A stretch of 64,000 nt of DNA from Chlamydiales bacterium (GTDB lineage Bacteria > Chlamydiota > Chlamydiia > Chlamydiales > JAAKFR01), in contig JAJACK010000003.1 in assembly GCA_022601535.1 (NCBI GenBank), positions 62,001 through 126,000 on the forward strand, written 5' to 3'. The translations under genes were made by a program, and so were the position numbers. This document shows, in pieces, positions 1 to 9,913 of this stretch (positions are counted from its first letter, which is position 1; each line of letters opens with the position of its first letter). Below the pieces are notes generated by a model that saw nothing but the letters and a program-made list of their open reading frames with translations, did no database searches and was not told the origin of the DNA.

Positions 1-3000
1 CGCAGAGATATGCGCTTCATCCCCAAGAGGAAGGTTCACCTCAAAATCGGAACGAAGAACTGTATCCGATTCATCTATAAGACCTTCTGACTTTTCTTTA
101 AAAAAGGCAAGGATACTCTTCAAAGAGCTTAGGCGCAAGCTCAAATCACCCTTATGACATTTGTAATCAGCAATATACTCTTTTGCAGTAATAAAACTCT
201 CTAGATCTAAAAGTTGAAGCATCTCAGGGCAAATGATCAACAGTTTTCCCTCGCTGAGACCAGATTCAAGCTCTTTTTTCATCCATCCAAGCCTTTGCCA
301 GGAGAGCTCTTCTCGATGGTATTGCATTGTGAATACCTTTTGCCCCCAGTAGGTCATTTGAGTGGTATTCAATGAATTACAAAGACTTGCATACTGCGCA
401 TTGTCGACGATAAAAACAGGAAGCTTACCTTTTTGAGCACATTTTTTAGCCCAAATCGTTGCAATGACAGAGGTTTTTCCATACCCCATCAATCGTTGTA
501 AGACACATTGTGGCTCCCCCACTGCGGATAATTTTTTAACATCTTCTCGCTGAGAATCACGTGCAAACTTCCCACTCATCTGCGTGAAAATGAGATAAGT
601 CGATGCATCCTCTCCCTTATATTTTGCCACATCTTGAGCAAGAGTCTCTCCCAACCGTTGACAGAGAAATTTTCTAAGGCCCCGCTGATCTCCGGACATA
701 GAAGCGAGCTTTGAAATCTTTGCGCAATCTCCCAATGCTGCTTCTGCACGCTCCAAGTGAATTGAAGCAACACTCCACCGCCCAATCAATTGGTAGAGTT
801 TAGCGATATCGTCCTGTGTTAATGTATCATTTGCCTCTCTAAAAGCTACAGATGACCCCCCCAGAAAAAGCCCCTTTAAATCTTTGAGAGTAAGGTCTTG
901 TTTGACCTTCCCTTCGACAGCCATCCTTTGGTGAAGAGCCTTTTTGGGATCGTCACTCTCTCTATTTGCAAGAGTTAACAAGCGGGTTTCTAGCGCTTTG
1001 ATCTCTCCTTTTTGATCTTTTGCATAATTAGAGAGTCGCTCTTGAAGCTCTATCAAAGCGTCTGCGGAAATCTCAAAATGGGAGGTCTCAGCAAGCCGTT
1101 TTTGCCCCATTTTAAGATCTTTAGCAACAGCAGTGAATTCTCGCAAAATACAGTCGGTATACTCTTTGGGATAACGCTCTTTGTCAATCTCAGTTGGAAG
1201 AGGAATCTCTTCCACCACTCTTGGAGAACCTCGCTCCATAAGGGTCATGGCATCTCTAAAAGGGTTTTCCTCTCTTTCAATCTGCATCTCTTCAAATGAA
1301 AAGGTGAGGTCTTTTGCAAAAGGAGAGCGCATTTTTATACCAGAAATGGTAAGTTCGTCATTTTCAGAAGAATAAGTTCCTTTTTCAGTCTCCTCAACAG
1401 TATTGAAAACAACCTTGAGCTCTCTACGCCACAGGTCTATGATATCAGCGTGATTATATTTCTCCTCTCGCCGAAAGCTAGTCTTTTTAACTCTGATGGT
1501 TCCGATAAGCTCTATTTTTGGAAAAGGAAAGCGACACGTCGCACGATTATTCATTTTTAAGACATAATACAAGGTTTTTAGAGAAGCTGTTGTGAGTTTT
1601 ACATTACCACTAACTTCAAATCCACGTGGCTGTAATTGGCCTGTGAGCTCATCTAAAAGGATATAGTGGAGCTTGGTTTGTTCAGCTTCTGACCCTCTTG
1701 TTGCAACTTGCCAAGCAGACCAAAAGAACGTATTTCCATCTATTGAAGAGAGGGGCTTGGTGAACAGGTCCTCTGGTTTTATATTAGACGTTGAATAGCT
1801 GGTAACATTACAATCTTTCTCGATAATTCCCCCTGTAGGAAAAAGAGAGGGGAAAAAGACCCTTGCAGGATGAGTCTTCGTTGTTTGTTCTTTGCCCTCA
1901 AGATAGTTAATCCTTGCTAAAACATCTGGGGGGATAGCTAACATTTTTTTTCTCTTAAGGAAGAGGGCTACTTTCTTCTCTTCTGAAGAAGAAAGACGCC
2001 TTTTTTCTGTAATATTGGCTAACCGGCCGAGATAATCGTGGTAGAGAATAAAGAATGGTTTTAGAAATTCTTTCTCATCAAGCTGCATGTTGACGTTTTT
2101 TTTATCACAGTGATCACAAAAAATAGAGAGTGCCTTTATTGCGACTGAAAGACTATTTGGTGTGCAGTGAGGTGTTTTTAAAGGAGACTTAACAATACGT
2201 AGTAAAAGCTCCTCTCCAAGCTTGGAGAGCGGATCGATCATTGAAATATTCTGTAAAAGTTCATACGCCTCATCGTAGTTTCTCTCATGAAGACGTATGT
2301 AGGCGAGATGAATCGTACCCTCAATCGTGCGTGGGACAACTTTTTTTCCCACAATATCAAAAATAACATAGGGGCGTGTTCCCTCTTGAGGAGTTCTAAG
2401 TTCTGTGTGGTCCCCTTCCTGCCTAGGTTTTTCCAGTCGCCCTTTCTTATCAAATGCGTTTAAACTACTTTTCAAAAACTCTGCTGTTGAAATAATCAGC
2501 TTTCGTTTGCCCGATTGTGGATCGTAGACTGTGACATATTGGGATGTCGATTCCAAAAACCCTTGATTTCTTGACTCCTCTAAAAAATAGCGAGAATCTT
2601 CGTTCCACCTTAAACTCCCCTCTTGAGCATGAAAGCCGAGCACACGCCCTTCTAGTGAGACACATCTTGGGAGTTTAATCGACACTAAGTCAAAAGTTTG
2701 TTCATCTACTCCCTTTGCATATTCAACACGATGGTATTCTTTTTGATCTAAATGAGAGAGCTCTTGGACATACCTCTCACTTTTTAAGACAAAACAACCA
2801 TTCTCACAAAGGATGGGGCCATTCTCATCGATGGTCGCAATGGACGTATTCCAATCCTCTTTAGTGGTTGTCACAACACACCCACTCCCAACTTCTATCC
2901 AGTGATGAAACTTGCCTGCAAGAAGTGTTCTTGAGAAATAATTTTTGTAATACTTCACAATAATTTCTGGGTCAATATATTGCATCACAACGCCGTCCTT

Positions 3001-6000
3001 TCTTCGTCGAACATGCACTTCACATCGACTCTTTTTCACCTCTTTAAATAGCGTAATTTCACCTTGAGGATGATCAAATGTTGTCACGTTGTTTTTTGAA
3101 AAGAAGCGATAGGTCTCCTCACCGAAGAGCTGTTTATATCGAAAGTGATCACGTGAGATCACAGGTTTATTCGACTCAATTTTTTGCCCTTCCTCTAAAA
3201 TGGTGCAAGTGTAGAGATCGATCTTCCATTTTCCACTTTCATCCTGTAGAGTTAACGTACCTCTCTCTTTATTCCACTTCATTTCATCATTCAATCTACA
3301 GAGCCCTAAACACTTAAACACATCATTCATAAGACTTTCCCAGTCTAACTCATCATCATTTGCAAGCTCCGTAAGAAAGACGTGCATTTTGGATCTCACC
3401 GTTCTATCTAAGACATAGGGGAGAGTTGAACTGTCAAAGGAACATTGATTAATGATAAACCAGCTGGATAAGATTTTAGATCTATCCACCTCTTTTTGAA
3501 GAAGGAGGTATTCAAGACGATGGAGATGTAAAAGGTAAAGGTCATGACCTTCGGTCTCTTTTCTACCGATCCAAAGTTCTATTTTTTCGCTGCACGCTTC
3601 AAGCATGTCTTCAAATAGGATGCATTCATAAGAGCTTTCAACTAATTGCACTGATTTATAGAGTTGTAGGCCAAACCTATAAAAAAAGAGAGCTCCGTGG
3701 TAGTCAGGGGTAGCATTGGGTTGAAGATCAGAGAAAAGAGTCATTCCCTTACGAACAAATTCAGATGCATATTCCTGCAGAAGAGGATTCGATGCAATTT
3801 GCTCGGGTAAATCGTTGTAATATTCATTGTCCCGATAACATGTTTTAAAGAACTGAAGCTCAAAAAGATTTTGAAAATCACGCCCTTCTAAAAGTTGAGG
3901 AAAGGCTGTGTATATTTCAAGAAGCTGCATCGGCTGCAATCCTCTTTCAGCACCACTCCATGAGCACAAGCGGCAAATTGCCTTTTGGGCATCTTCAGCC
4001 GAAGGACTGTTTTGTAGATATTTGCACAAGGATTCAGCTTCACGCGCAGATTGTTCTTCAGAAGAATCCACTCTTTTTTTTGAAAGGTTGGGATCGTTTC
4101 TTAAAGCATCTGAAACAGAGCTTTTCATCGGACGAAGGGAAGACAATTTCGAAGGATCCTTGACACGATTGAAACGTCCAGTGACAGCATCATTTTTTTG
4201 TTCAACAGAAACACGATAAAAATTTTCTATATATTTATACACAGAGGGTTTAACTTTTAGATCTTTAGCTTTAAAACTTGGATCGAAAAAAGAAGCCAAG
4301 GCCCAACTCGCTTTATAGAACTGGAAGATAGGAAGAGCTTCGTCCACTTCTCGTAAAATATTTGGATGAGCAAGAAGGTATGCTGCTGTTTTTGTTGTTT
4401 GTGAAACAGATAAACAAAAATAATCGCTTCCTCGAAAGGCCATCTGCCTCCTTGCCTTCTCAACTAGAGCTGGATGCTTTCCTATCACATCTTTAAAAAA
4501 GGAGATAGCGGGGGAAGTCGTGGCATCATGAACAGAAGGGATAACTGTTAGATCTAAAATCTCCTTTTTTCCAATTTGACGGTGAAAATAGAGCTGAAGA
4601 GCATTAAGTCTTTTTAAGTCAGCTTCCTCAGTAGCCTGCAAATAAGCATCATTTATAAATTTTTTCAATGGATTCAAAGGAGCATATCGACAAAAGATGG
4701 GCCAGCTACGTTTTGCCATCTCGAAAAGATGAACATTTAGAGAAGTTGCAGTGTGTAGATCTTCAATAGAACACTTTTGATCAAAACCTATAGATTGCTC
4801 TTGAAAAAATTCAATTAGCATAAAGAGTTGTTGATAACACTGTTTAGGTTCGGATACCTGTGCCCAAAAAGTTTCTTCTAAGGGAATCGCTGCGACAAAT
4901 TTGACGATGGTTTGAAGAGCACATCCTCTCTTAAGTTTTCTAGTTTCTCGTTGAAGTGATAAAAGCTGTGTATGCAAAACCTCTGCCTGAGGATCTGGTT
5001 TATTTAAAGCAACAGAGTCGAATGAATCGAGTTGAGTTTTAGGGACCGAAATTTCAGACTTTAATTGGGTGCTACCTCGATGAAATAGCTCCAAAACAGC
5101 TGTTTGATCGCAATTTGTAGGTTGAGGGAGAGGTGTGGGGTCTCTCTGATTGACTGCATCACTTTCTAACTGAGCAAGCTCTTTTTTAAGGGATGGGAGA
5201 ATGCCCTCATTACCTTTTTCTATCTTACAAATTATTTTTTTTAATCTTTCTCTTTTGCATGCAGCCTCTTCTTCTGAAATCAATTCAGCCTCAAGCTTTA
5301 CTTCTACCTTTTGAAGCATTTCAACTATCTCGGCAATCTCCTCACCACTCTCTATTTCTTTAATTCTATGAATAAGATGGCGTTTTTTATGTTGAAAAAG
5401 AAGCTCTTGTTTAAGGGATTTAAATTCAATGTCTCTTCTAAACTTTCTCCTCAATTCATCGATTTTTGTTTTGGCAAGTGTTGCTTCAGCTTGTGAGATT
5501 AATCCGGCATCGAGTTTTTTAAGTACCTCTCTTTCAAAAGCTTCAAGACCTTCTAGGTACATTTGAGTATCAGAGATATTTGGTTTCAGGTGGTTTAGAG
5601 CGATCAGTCGTAGATAGAAGTGCGCTTTTTTATACTCGAGAATTGGAAGTTGATAACGCAAGAGAGCTAGAAGAACCTTCACTGCACAAACACCATCTCT
5701 TTGAGGAGTCATAAAATGTGCTTTTTCTTTAGGAAGAGGCTTGACATAATCCCAAAAAGGCCTAAAAACTCCCTGATAAATAACTGCAGATCTGTAATTT
5801 GAACTCTGCTTTTTGTATTCTCTTTGAAAAAGCATTTTAAAAAAGAAAGAATCATCTTCTCCTTTAGGGAAAAAAAGTTTTTCAGGAATATTTTCAAAGT
5901 AGAGATAAGGGCATATTTTTTCTTTCCGATTTTCCATACGACTTGAATGGAATTCTGTCCCATCACCGGTGTTGATCACGATAAAATTAAAGGAACCTCT

Positions 6001-6489
6001 AATATTTCTTGTAATAAGATAGCCCAAGGCGTGACCGACAGGGTCTGCATTAAAGCCACCGGGCAGAAAAATCGACTCTCCAGGTTGAAGGGAAGAGACA
6101 AGCCTCGTCACTTCTTTTGCAATCTTTTCTAGAGAACATCTATTTTTAATCATCCCTGTTTGCTTACACCGCTCTCCAAACAGTTTAGCAACCCCCTTGT
6201 ATGTCTCAAGCAAGTGGAGGGTGGGGCTTAGGTCTATTTCTGAGACACTTTCTGAAAGGATTTGAGCAAGAGTGTGAAAGTCCTTTGCTGCACTATAGCG
6301 ATTGATCCCCTGAAAAGAGGTCAAGCCAATATGGCCATCTAGGAATAAATGGGCAAAAAGCTTTCGATCGACATTAAATTCTGCCGGAGCAATCGCCTGG
6401 GTCATAGAGGCAATTTGGCCTCTTTTTTCCTCTATAAATTGGCTTATCTGAGGGGTAGAGGGAAGGGGTCCACGAAGGGGTAAATACAT
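1..6489 (-). CDS. Giant DUF3638-like ATPase-containing protein, C-terminus beyond window
   Basis: I read every codon of this frame and it is open from the ATG at 6489 to base 1 (2163 codons), so the protein continues past the left edge. The start has an AAGGA ribosome site five bases upstream and a promoter at 6524-6552. Residues about 320-445 are Lys/Glu-rich and probably coiled coil. Near residue 2002 lies GYGKTS (Walker A-like, Lys about 2005), and about 135 residues later LIDESD (about 2138-2142), a DExD-like box. This spacing and wording resemble the DUF3638 domain of very large fungal and chlamydial/Legionella proteins, which look like SF2-type ATPases of unknown role. An N-terminal region (residues 145-270) has conserved-looking GHALGY, NTGDG and DGVCAVK stretches I cannot assign. 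No signal peptide is visible. It could be a secreted effector or a cytosolic enzyme; its function is unknown. Confidence 0.85.
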   Translation of the reverse strand, partial: MYLPLRGPLPSTPQISQFIEEKRGQIASMTQAIAPAEFNVDRKLFAHLFLDGHIGLTSFQGINRYSAAKDFHTLAQILSESVSEIDLSPTLHLLETYKGVAKLFGERCKQTGMIKNRCSLEKIAKEVTRLVSSLQPGESIFLPGGFNADPVGHALGYLITRNIRGSFNFIVINTGDGTEFHSSRMENRKEKICPYLYFENIPEKLFFPKGEDDSFFFKMLFQREYKKQSSNYRSAVIYQGVFRPFWDYVKPLPKEKAHFMTPQRDGVCAVKVLLALLRYQLPILEYKKAHFYLRLIALNHLKPNISDTQMYLEGLEAFEREVLKKLDAGLISQAEATLAKTKIDELRRKFRRDIEFKSLKQELLFQHKKRHLIHRIKEIESGEEIAEIVEMLQKVEVKLEAELISEEEAACKRERLKKIICKIEKGNEGILPSLKKELAQLESDAVNQRDPTPLPQPTNCDQTAVLELFHRGSTQLKSEISVPKTQLDSFDSVALNKPDPQAEVLHTQLLSLQRETRKLKRGCALQTIVKFVAAIPLEETFWAQVSEPKQCYQQLFMLIEFFQEQSIGFDQKCSIEDLHTATSLNVHLFEMAKRSWPIFCRYAPLNPLKKFINDAYLQATEEADLKRLNALQLYFHRQIGKKEILDLTVIPSVHDATTSPAISFFKDVIGKHPALVEKARRQMAFRGSDYFCLSVSQTTKTAAYLLAHPNILREVDEALPIFQFYKASWALASFFDPSFKAKDLKVKPSVYKYIENFYRVSVEQKNDAVTGRFNRVKDPSKLSSLRPMKSSVSDALRNDPNLSKKRVDSSEEQSAREAESLCKYLQNSPSAEDAQKAICRLCSWSGAERGLQPMQLLEIYTAFPQLLEGRDFQNLFELQFFKTCYRDNEYYNDLPEQIASNPLLQEYASEFVRKGMTLFSDLQPNATPDYHGALFFYRFGLQLYKSVQLVESSYECILFEDMLEACSEKIELWIGRKETEGHDLYLLHLHRLEYLLLQKEVDRSKILSSWFIINQCSFDSSTLPYVLDRTVRSKMHVFLTELANDDELDWESLMNDVFKCLGLCRLNDEMKWNKERGTLTLQDESGKWKIDLYTCTILEEGQKIESNKPVISRDHFRYKQLFGEETYRFFSKNNVTTFDHPQGEITLFKEVKKSRCEVHVRRRKDGVVMQYIDPEIIVKYYKNYFSRTLLAGKFHHWIEVGSGCVVTTTKEDWNTSIATIDENGPILCENGCFVLKSERYVQELSHLDQKEYHRVEYAKGVDEQTFDLVSIKLPRCVSLEGRVLGFHAQEGSLRWNEDSRYFLEESRNQGFLESTSQYVTVYDPQSGKRKLIISTAEFLKSSLNAFDKKGRLEKPRQEGDHTELRTPQEGTRPYVIFDIVGKKVVPRTIEGTIHLAYIRLHERNYDEAYELLQNISMIDPLSKLGEELLLRIVKSPLKTPHCTPNSLSVAIKALSIFCDHCDKKNVNMQLDEKEFLKPFFILYHDYLGRLANITEKRRLSSSEEKKVALFLKRKKMLAIPPDVLARINYLEGKEQTTKTHPARVFFPSLFPTGGIIEKDCNVTSYSTSNIKPEDLFTKPLSSIDGNTFFWSAWQVATRGSEAEQTKLHYILLDELTGQLQPRGFEVSGNVKLTTASLKTLYYVLKMNNRATCRFPFPKIELIGTIRVKKTSFRREEKYNHADIIDLWRRELKVVFNTVEETEKGTYSSENDELTISGIKMRSPFAKDLTFSFEEMQIEREENPFRDAMTLMERGSPRVVEEIPLPTEIDKERYPKEYTDCILREFTAVAKDLKMGQKRLAETSHFEISADALIELQERLSNYAKDQKGEIKALETRLLTLANRESDDPKKALHQRMAVEGKVKQDLTLKDLKGLFLGGSSVAFREANDTLTQDDIAKLYQLIGRWSVASIHLERAEAALGDCAKISKLASMSGDQRGLRKFLCQRLGETLAQDVAKYKGEDASTYLIFTQMSGKFARDSQREDVKKLSAVGEPQCVLQRLMGYGKTSVIATIWAKKCAQKGKLPVFIVDNAQYASLCNSLNTTQMTYWGQKVFTMQYHREELSWQRLGWMKKELESGLSEGKLLIICPEMLQLLDLESFITAKEYIADYKCHKGDLSLRLSSLKSILAFFKEKSEGLIDESDTVLRSDFEVNLPLGDEAHISA

Positions 6490-6523
6490 GAAATCCTTAA
6501 TATATTTTAAATAAATATAAGTA

Positions 6524-6552
6524 ATTATAACAGAATACCTATAAATATTCAA
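6524..6552 (-). promoter_or_regulatory. Sigma-66/70-like promoter of the giant gene
   Basis: On the minus strand TTGAAT (6552-6547) is separated by 17 bases from TATAAT (6529-6524). This would give a leader of roughly 28 bases with an AAGGA ribosome site, so this gene is a conventional leadered transcript. Confidence 0.55.
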
Positions 6553-6783
6553 TTAATTATATAAAAAAATTAATTAAAGAAAGAGCGCTCTTATCTTACC
6601 GAAAAAGTATACACCGGGGGTATTGCAAAAGTAGAGCATACTTGTCGAGTAGACCTAAGAAATAAGGCAACAAGTGGAGGGAAAAGACCCAAAACAGCAG
6701 GTTTCTAGCCTTTGACAACACGCTCCAAAAAAATCCTTTAAAAAGAATTAAATATCAGCAAACCGAGCTGTTTTTAGGAAGAA
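6553..6783. other. Intergenic stretch with no recognised gene
   Basis: The gap between the giant gene and the WXXGXW gene is very AT-rich near 6540-6580, has a 12-base palindrome AAGAGCGCTCTT near 6585, and a G/A-rich segment at 6660-6700. I see no coding frame or known RNA. A small RNA cannot be excluded. Confidence 0.4.
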
Positions 6784-8421
6784 CTATGACTCATCTAAGT
6801 GCATCGGTGTGTAAGTTTGAGTCTCTCGAGGAGAACCTTGCATTGGTGCACTTGAAGGCGCCCTTGTAGAACGATAAGGCTTCGTATTATACGTTCGTAT
6901 TTTCGGTTGATATGTCGACTGGGGTGTTGATGCTCTAGGAGCTTTTTGAGCTGGATAAGAAGGTCTTGGCTCCCTTTGGGAATTAGACCTCGATTGTGTC
7001 GTCGGATGTTTTGGTCTATAACGCTTCTCATCTTCATACGATTTGTAATGAGTTGCTGAAGGTGTATAGTGCACCTCTTGTGAACTATTTTTAGGAGGCT
7101 CACGGTATGTTGGAGGACGCTTTGGCTTCATGATCACAATTGGAGGTTTTTCCACCTCTTTTGGAGCAATTTTTGGGTAAGATGGAATTGCCGCTCGCCC
7201 CGGTGGATGATCAAGCCAATGTCTCACAGGGCCAAAGTAAGGTTTAGAAGGATCGTCCCTCACAAAGGACTGACCCGAAGGTCTGAAGATTAATGATGGA
7301 GGTCCTTTAGGATATGCAACTTCATGGATTTGATTCACAATCTTTGGATCAGACGGTAAAATGGGTGATGTGTGTCCTGTCACCGATTCAATTGCATCGA
7401 TCAATGTGCGTGTTCCAATCGCTCCATTTTCAGCAATTGCAAATGGTTGCTCTTGATTTTGCATCAATTTCAAGACAAAGAGAGGTGGAGCTGTGATTGT
7501 CTGAGCCATCATCTCATCGATGAAAAAAGGTTGAGGGAAGCCGGGATTTGCCCACCACCAGAAGAGCCACCAACTATCTTGCCAAGAAAAAGTCCACCAA
7601 GCATCCCAATGCCACCACGGCGGAACAGCACCCCAAGCGAGCCAAATATCGAAATGGTAGTAGTAGTGGTGGTAGAAAAAGTTGGGGTAATTGGGCCAAT
7701 AAGGGTAGAGCGATTCACAGATGAAGAGCGGCTCTAAAATGACCGATGGTTCATAGACGACACTCTCTCGTCTGTCTGGCTCAACATAGGCAGCAGCATA
7801 AGCCACTCCCTTCTCTTCTAAAGGCCAATCCCAATAGCCAGGAATCATGAAATACCCTTTTTCTCCCCATAAATAATGGGTTGGAACATATTGCCATGAT
7901 TCAGAGATAAGCTGCCAGCGCCCTCGATGCCATACATAGTCAGAGACTTCTTCATCAAATTGCCAGTAGCCTGAAATCCAAAAATAACTCTTGCCTGGGC
8001 TTTTGGAAACCGATTCATCAATCATATCGGGTGGAGGCTGACTAATATAGGTCATCTCTGTTTTATGGAAAGGACTCCAAAAACCTTTGATCCACACCCA
8101 ACCCTCTTCGAGTTGAGCCCATTTTCCAGAAACCCAACGGTGATCTGGAGGAGGCCTCCGCCACACTCCACTGATCCAGATAAAATCCCCTTTAAACTTA
8201 GACCACTCCCAATAACCATGGATCCATTGAACATGCTCATTTGGCCTTTCAGGAATCTGTTCTGTTAAATCAGCGGGAGGGCGATAGGGAACAGCTTGGA
8301 GAATGACACCTCCAAACTCTTGAGTGATAAAAGCTTCATGAATCGGCCCTTCCTCTAAAAATTCGACGGCATCGGCAAAACCAACAGTAGATAAAAAAAT
8401 AGCAAGAATGAACCTCTTCAT
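6784..8421 (-). CDS. Exported WXXGXW-repeat protein
   Basis: The protein has 545 residues from the ATG at 8421; an upstream in-frame TTG is possible but would precede the signal peptide. Residues 1-18 (MKRFILAIFLSTVGFADA) form a typical Sec signal. About seven copies of a W-[IVH]-x-G-x-W motif follow (WIHGYW, WISGVW, WVSGKW, WIKGFW, WISGYW, WHRGRW, MIPGYW), typical of the YXWGXW repeat family of envelope proteins. A Trp/Tyr/His-rich middle (about residues 255-320) is followed by a Pro/Arg/Ser/Thr-rich basic tail. The tail resembles a disordered or cell-wall/nucleic-acid-interacting segment. The protein is probably periplasmic or outer-membrane associated. No enzymatic function is known for the family. 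The promoter lies only seven bases from the ATG. Confidence 0.75.
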   Translation of the reverse strand: MKRFILAIFLSTVGFADAVEFLEEGPIHEAFITQEFGGVILQAVPYRPPADLTEQIPERPNEHVQWIHGYWEWSKFKGDFIWISGVWRRPPPDHRWVSGKWAQLEEGWVWIKGFWSPFHKTEMTYISQPPPDMIDESVSKSPGKSYFWISGYWQFDEEVSDYVWHRGRWQLISESWQYVPTHYLWGEKGYFMIPGYWDWPLEEKGVAYAAAYVEPDRRESVVYEPSVILEPLFICESLYPYWPNYPNFFYHHYYYHFDIWLAWGAVPPWWHWDAWWTFSWQDSWWLFWWWANPGFPQPFFIDEMMAQTITAPPLFVLKLMQNQEQPFAIAENGAIGTRTLIDAIESVTGHTSPILPSDPKIVNQIHEVAYPKGPPSLIFRPSGQSFVRDDPSKPYFGPVRHWLDHPPGRAAIPSYPKIAPKEVEKPPIVIMKPKRPPTYREPPKNSSQEVHYTPSATHYKSYEDEKRYRPKHPTTQSRSNSQREPRPSYPAQKAPRASTPQSTYQPKIRTYNTKPYRSTRAPSSAPMQGSPRETQTYTPMHLDES

Positions 8422-8428
8422 AAATTCA

Positions 8429-8479
8429 ATTATTAACAATAACTTTTTTTATTACAATAAAAGTTACATTTTGTAATAT
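8429..8479. promoter_or_regulatory. Divergent promoter pair, both close to start codons
   Basis: Minus strand: TTGTAA (8457-8452), 17 bases, AATAAT (8434-8429), then seven bases to the ATG at 8421. Plus strand: ATTACA (8451-8456), 17 bases, TAATAT (8474-8479), then seven bases to the ATG at 8487. Neither gene has a Shine-Dalgarno sequence, so both transcripts may be leaderless. Confidence 0.5.
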
Positions 8480-8486
8480 TACGGAT

Positions 8487-8921
8487 ATGAAAGTGTATTT
8501 TGCAAGGCATGGGATTGTAGACCGTGAAACTTCAACACTATCCCCTAAAGGAAGATCAGAGACTGAATGTGTTGCAAGCTTTCTTAAATCTTTAGACCTA
8601 AATATAAAACACATTTATACAAGTGATAAAGCTCGAGCAAAAGAGAGTGCTTTTATCTTAGGTTCTGGTTTAAATATTGAGCCTATTGAAATGCAAGGAT
8701 TGCATCCTGAAGATCCTATCGACCCTATTATTGAACAGCTTGAGGATCAAACGCTCTATGTCAGCCACCTCCCTTTTATGGAACGAATGATCTCTCAGCT
8801 TGTTTCTCAAAACTCAAATGAGCAACTTATCAATTGCGATCCTACAACTGTTATTTCCTTAGAAAAAATCTCGGGAAGATGGATGATCAATTGGGTTCTC
8901 TCTCCTAAGGTTTGTCGATGA
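8487..8921 (+). CDS. SixA-like histidine phosphatase
   Basis: The 144-residue protein begins MKVYFARHG, the RHG signature of the histidine phosphatase superfamily, with a later catalytic His in LYVSHLPFM (about residue 93). Length and layout fit the SixA group, which removes phosphate from phosphohistidine on signalling or PTS proteins. It is the first gene of a three-gene operon: its TGA overlaps the ATG of the alcohol dehydrogenase. An HPr protein is encoded elsewhere in the window (60267-60581), so a PTS-type target is possible but this is inference. The start has no ribosome site and a -10 box seven bases upstream. Confidence 0.8.
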   Translation: MKVYFARHGIVDRETSTLSPKGRSETECVASFLKSLDLNIKHIYTSDKARAKESAFILGSGLNIEPIEMQGLHPEDPIDPIIEQLEDQTLYVSHLPFMERMISQLVSQNSNEQLINCDPTTVISLEKISGRWMINWVLSPKVCR

Positions 8922-9913
8922 GAGCAATGGTCATGGTTGAGGCGAATAAACCTCTTCAACTCAAAGAGATTGACAAGCCCAAACCTCAACCCCACCAGGT
9001 GTTGATCCGTGTGCATGTTTGTGGAGTGTGTCGCACTGACCTCCATATCTTTGATGGTGACCTTCCTACACCAAAACTTCCCCTTGTTCTTGGCCACCAA
9101 ATCATTGGTGTTGTGGAAGAACTTGGAAAAGAGGTCTTAGGAATCAAAGTGGGTGATCGAGTTGGAGTTCCTTGGTTAGGAAGCTCTTGTGGCCATTGCC
9201 ATTACTGCACATCTAAACATGAAAACCTTTGTGACTCTGCTCTTTATACAGGATACCAGATTGATGGAGGTTATGCTGATTATGCTGTTTCTGACAGCCG
9301 CTATACATTTCCTATTCCTCCTTCATATGATGAGGTAGCAGCAGCCCCCCTTTTATGTGCAGGTCTCATCGGCTACCGCGCCCTTTCGATGACAGGAGAG
9401 AGCAAACGGATTGGCTTTTATGGATTTGGAGGATCGGCTCATATCCTCATTCAAGTGGTGAACCATGAAGAGGGTGAAGTGTATGTCTTTACTCGAAAAG
9501 AGAGTGTTGATAGTCAGAATTTTGCAAAAGACCTTGGAGCAATATGGGTTGGCCATTCAGATGAGCTCCCTCCAGTTCCACTTGATGCAGCAATTATTTT
9601 TGCTCCAGTAGGAGCATTGATTCCCTCTGCATTAAAGGCGGTTAAAAAGGGAGGAGTGGTGGTGTGTGCGGGGATACATATGAGTGAAATCCCCTCTTTT
9701 TCTTACGATCTTCTTTGGGAAGAGCGGGTGGTCCGTTCTGTGGCCAATTTAACACGAAAAGATGGAGAAGAGTTTTTAAAGCTTGCTCCAAAGATTCCGA
9801 TAAAGACAGAGACACACCTCTATCCACTAGAAAGAGCAAATGAAGCGCTAGATGATCTAAGAGCTGGTCGATTTAAAGGGAGTGCGGTCCTGCAAATAAG
9901 GGAAGAAACATGA
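8918..9913 (+). CDS. Zinc-dependent alcohol dehydrogenase
   Basis: The protein has 331 residues from the ATG at 8918, which overlaps the previous stop as ATGA and has AAGG eight bases upstream. Catalytic zinc ligands are seen in CGVCRTDLH and GHQIIG. The structural zinc site is the four-Cys cluster SCGHCHYCTSKHENLC. A Rossmann segment follows (IGFYGFGGSAH). This is the medium-chain AdhA/AdhP group, NAD(P)-dependent and cytosolic. The natural substrate is not visible. It is translationally coupled to both neighbours, a phosphatase and an FAD monooxygenase, which suggests a small redox or detoxification operon. Confidence 0.9.
   Translation: MRAMVMVEANKPLQLKEIDKPKPQPHQVLIRVHVCGVCRTDLHIFDGDLPTPKLPLVLGHQIIGVVEELGKEVLGIKVGDRVGVPWLGSSCGHCHYCTSKHENLCDSALYTGYQIDGGYADYAVSDSRYTFPIPPSYDEVAAAPLLCAGLIGYRALSMTGESKRIGFYGFGGSAHILIQVVNHEEGEVYVFTRKESVDSQNFAKDLGAIWVGHSDELPPVPLDAAIIFAPVGALIPSALKAVKKGGVVVCAGIHMSEIPSFSYDLLWEERVVRSVANLTRKDGEEFLKLAPKIPIKTETHLYPLERANEALDDLRAGRFKGSAVLQIREET

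Noticed and set aside
576-5966. Many 60-100 codon ORFs on both strands across 1-6489
   Set aside because: They are shadows of the one continuous minus-strand frame, which I checked codon by codon for stops. None has a ribosome site or protein-like composition.
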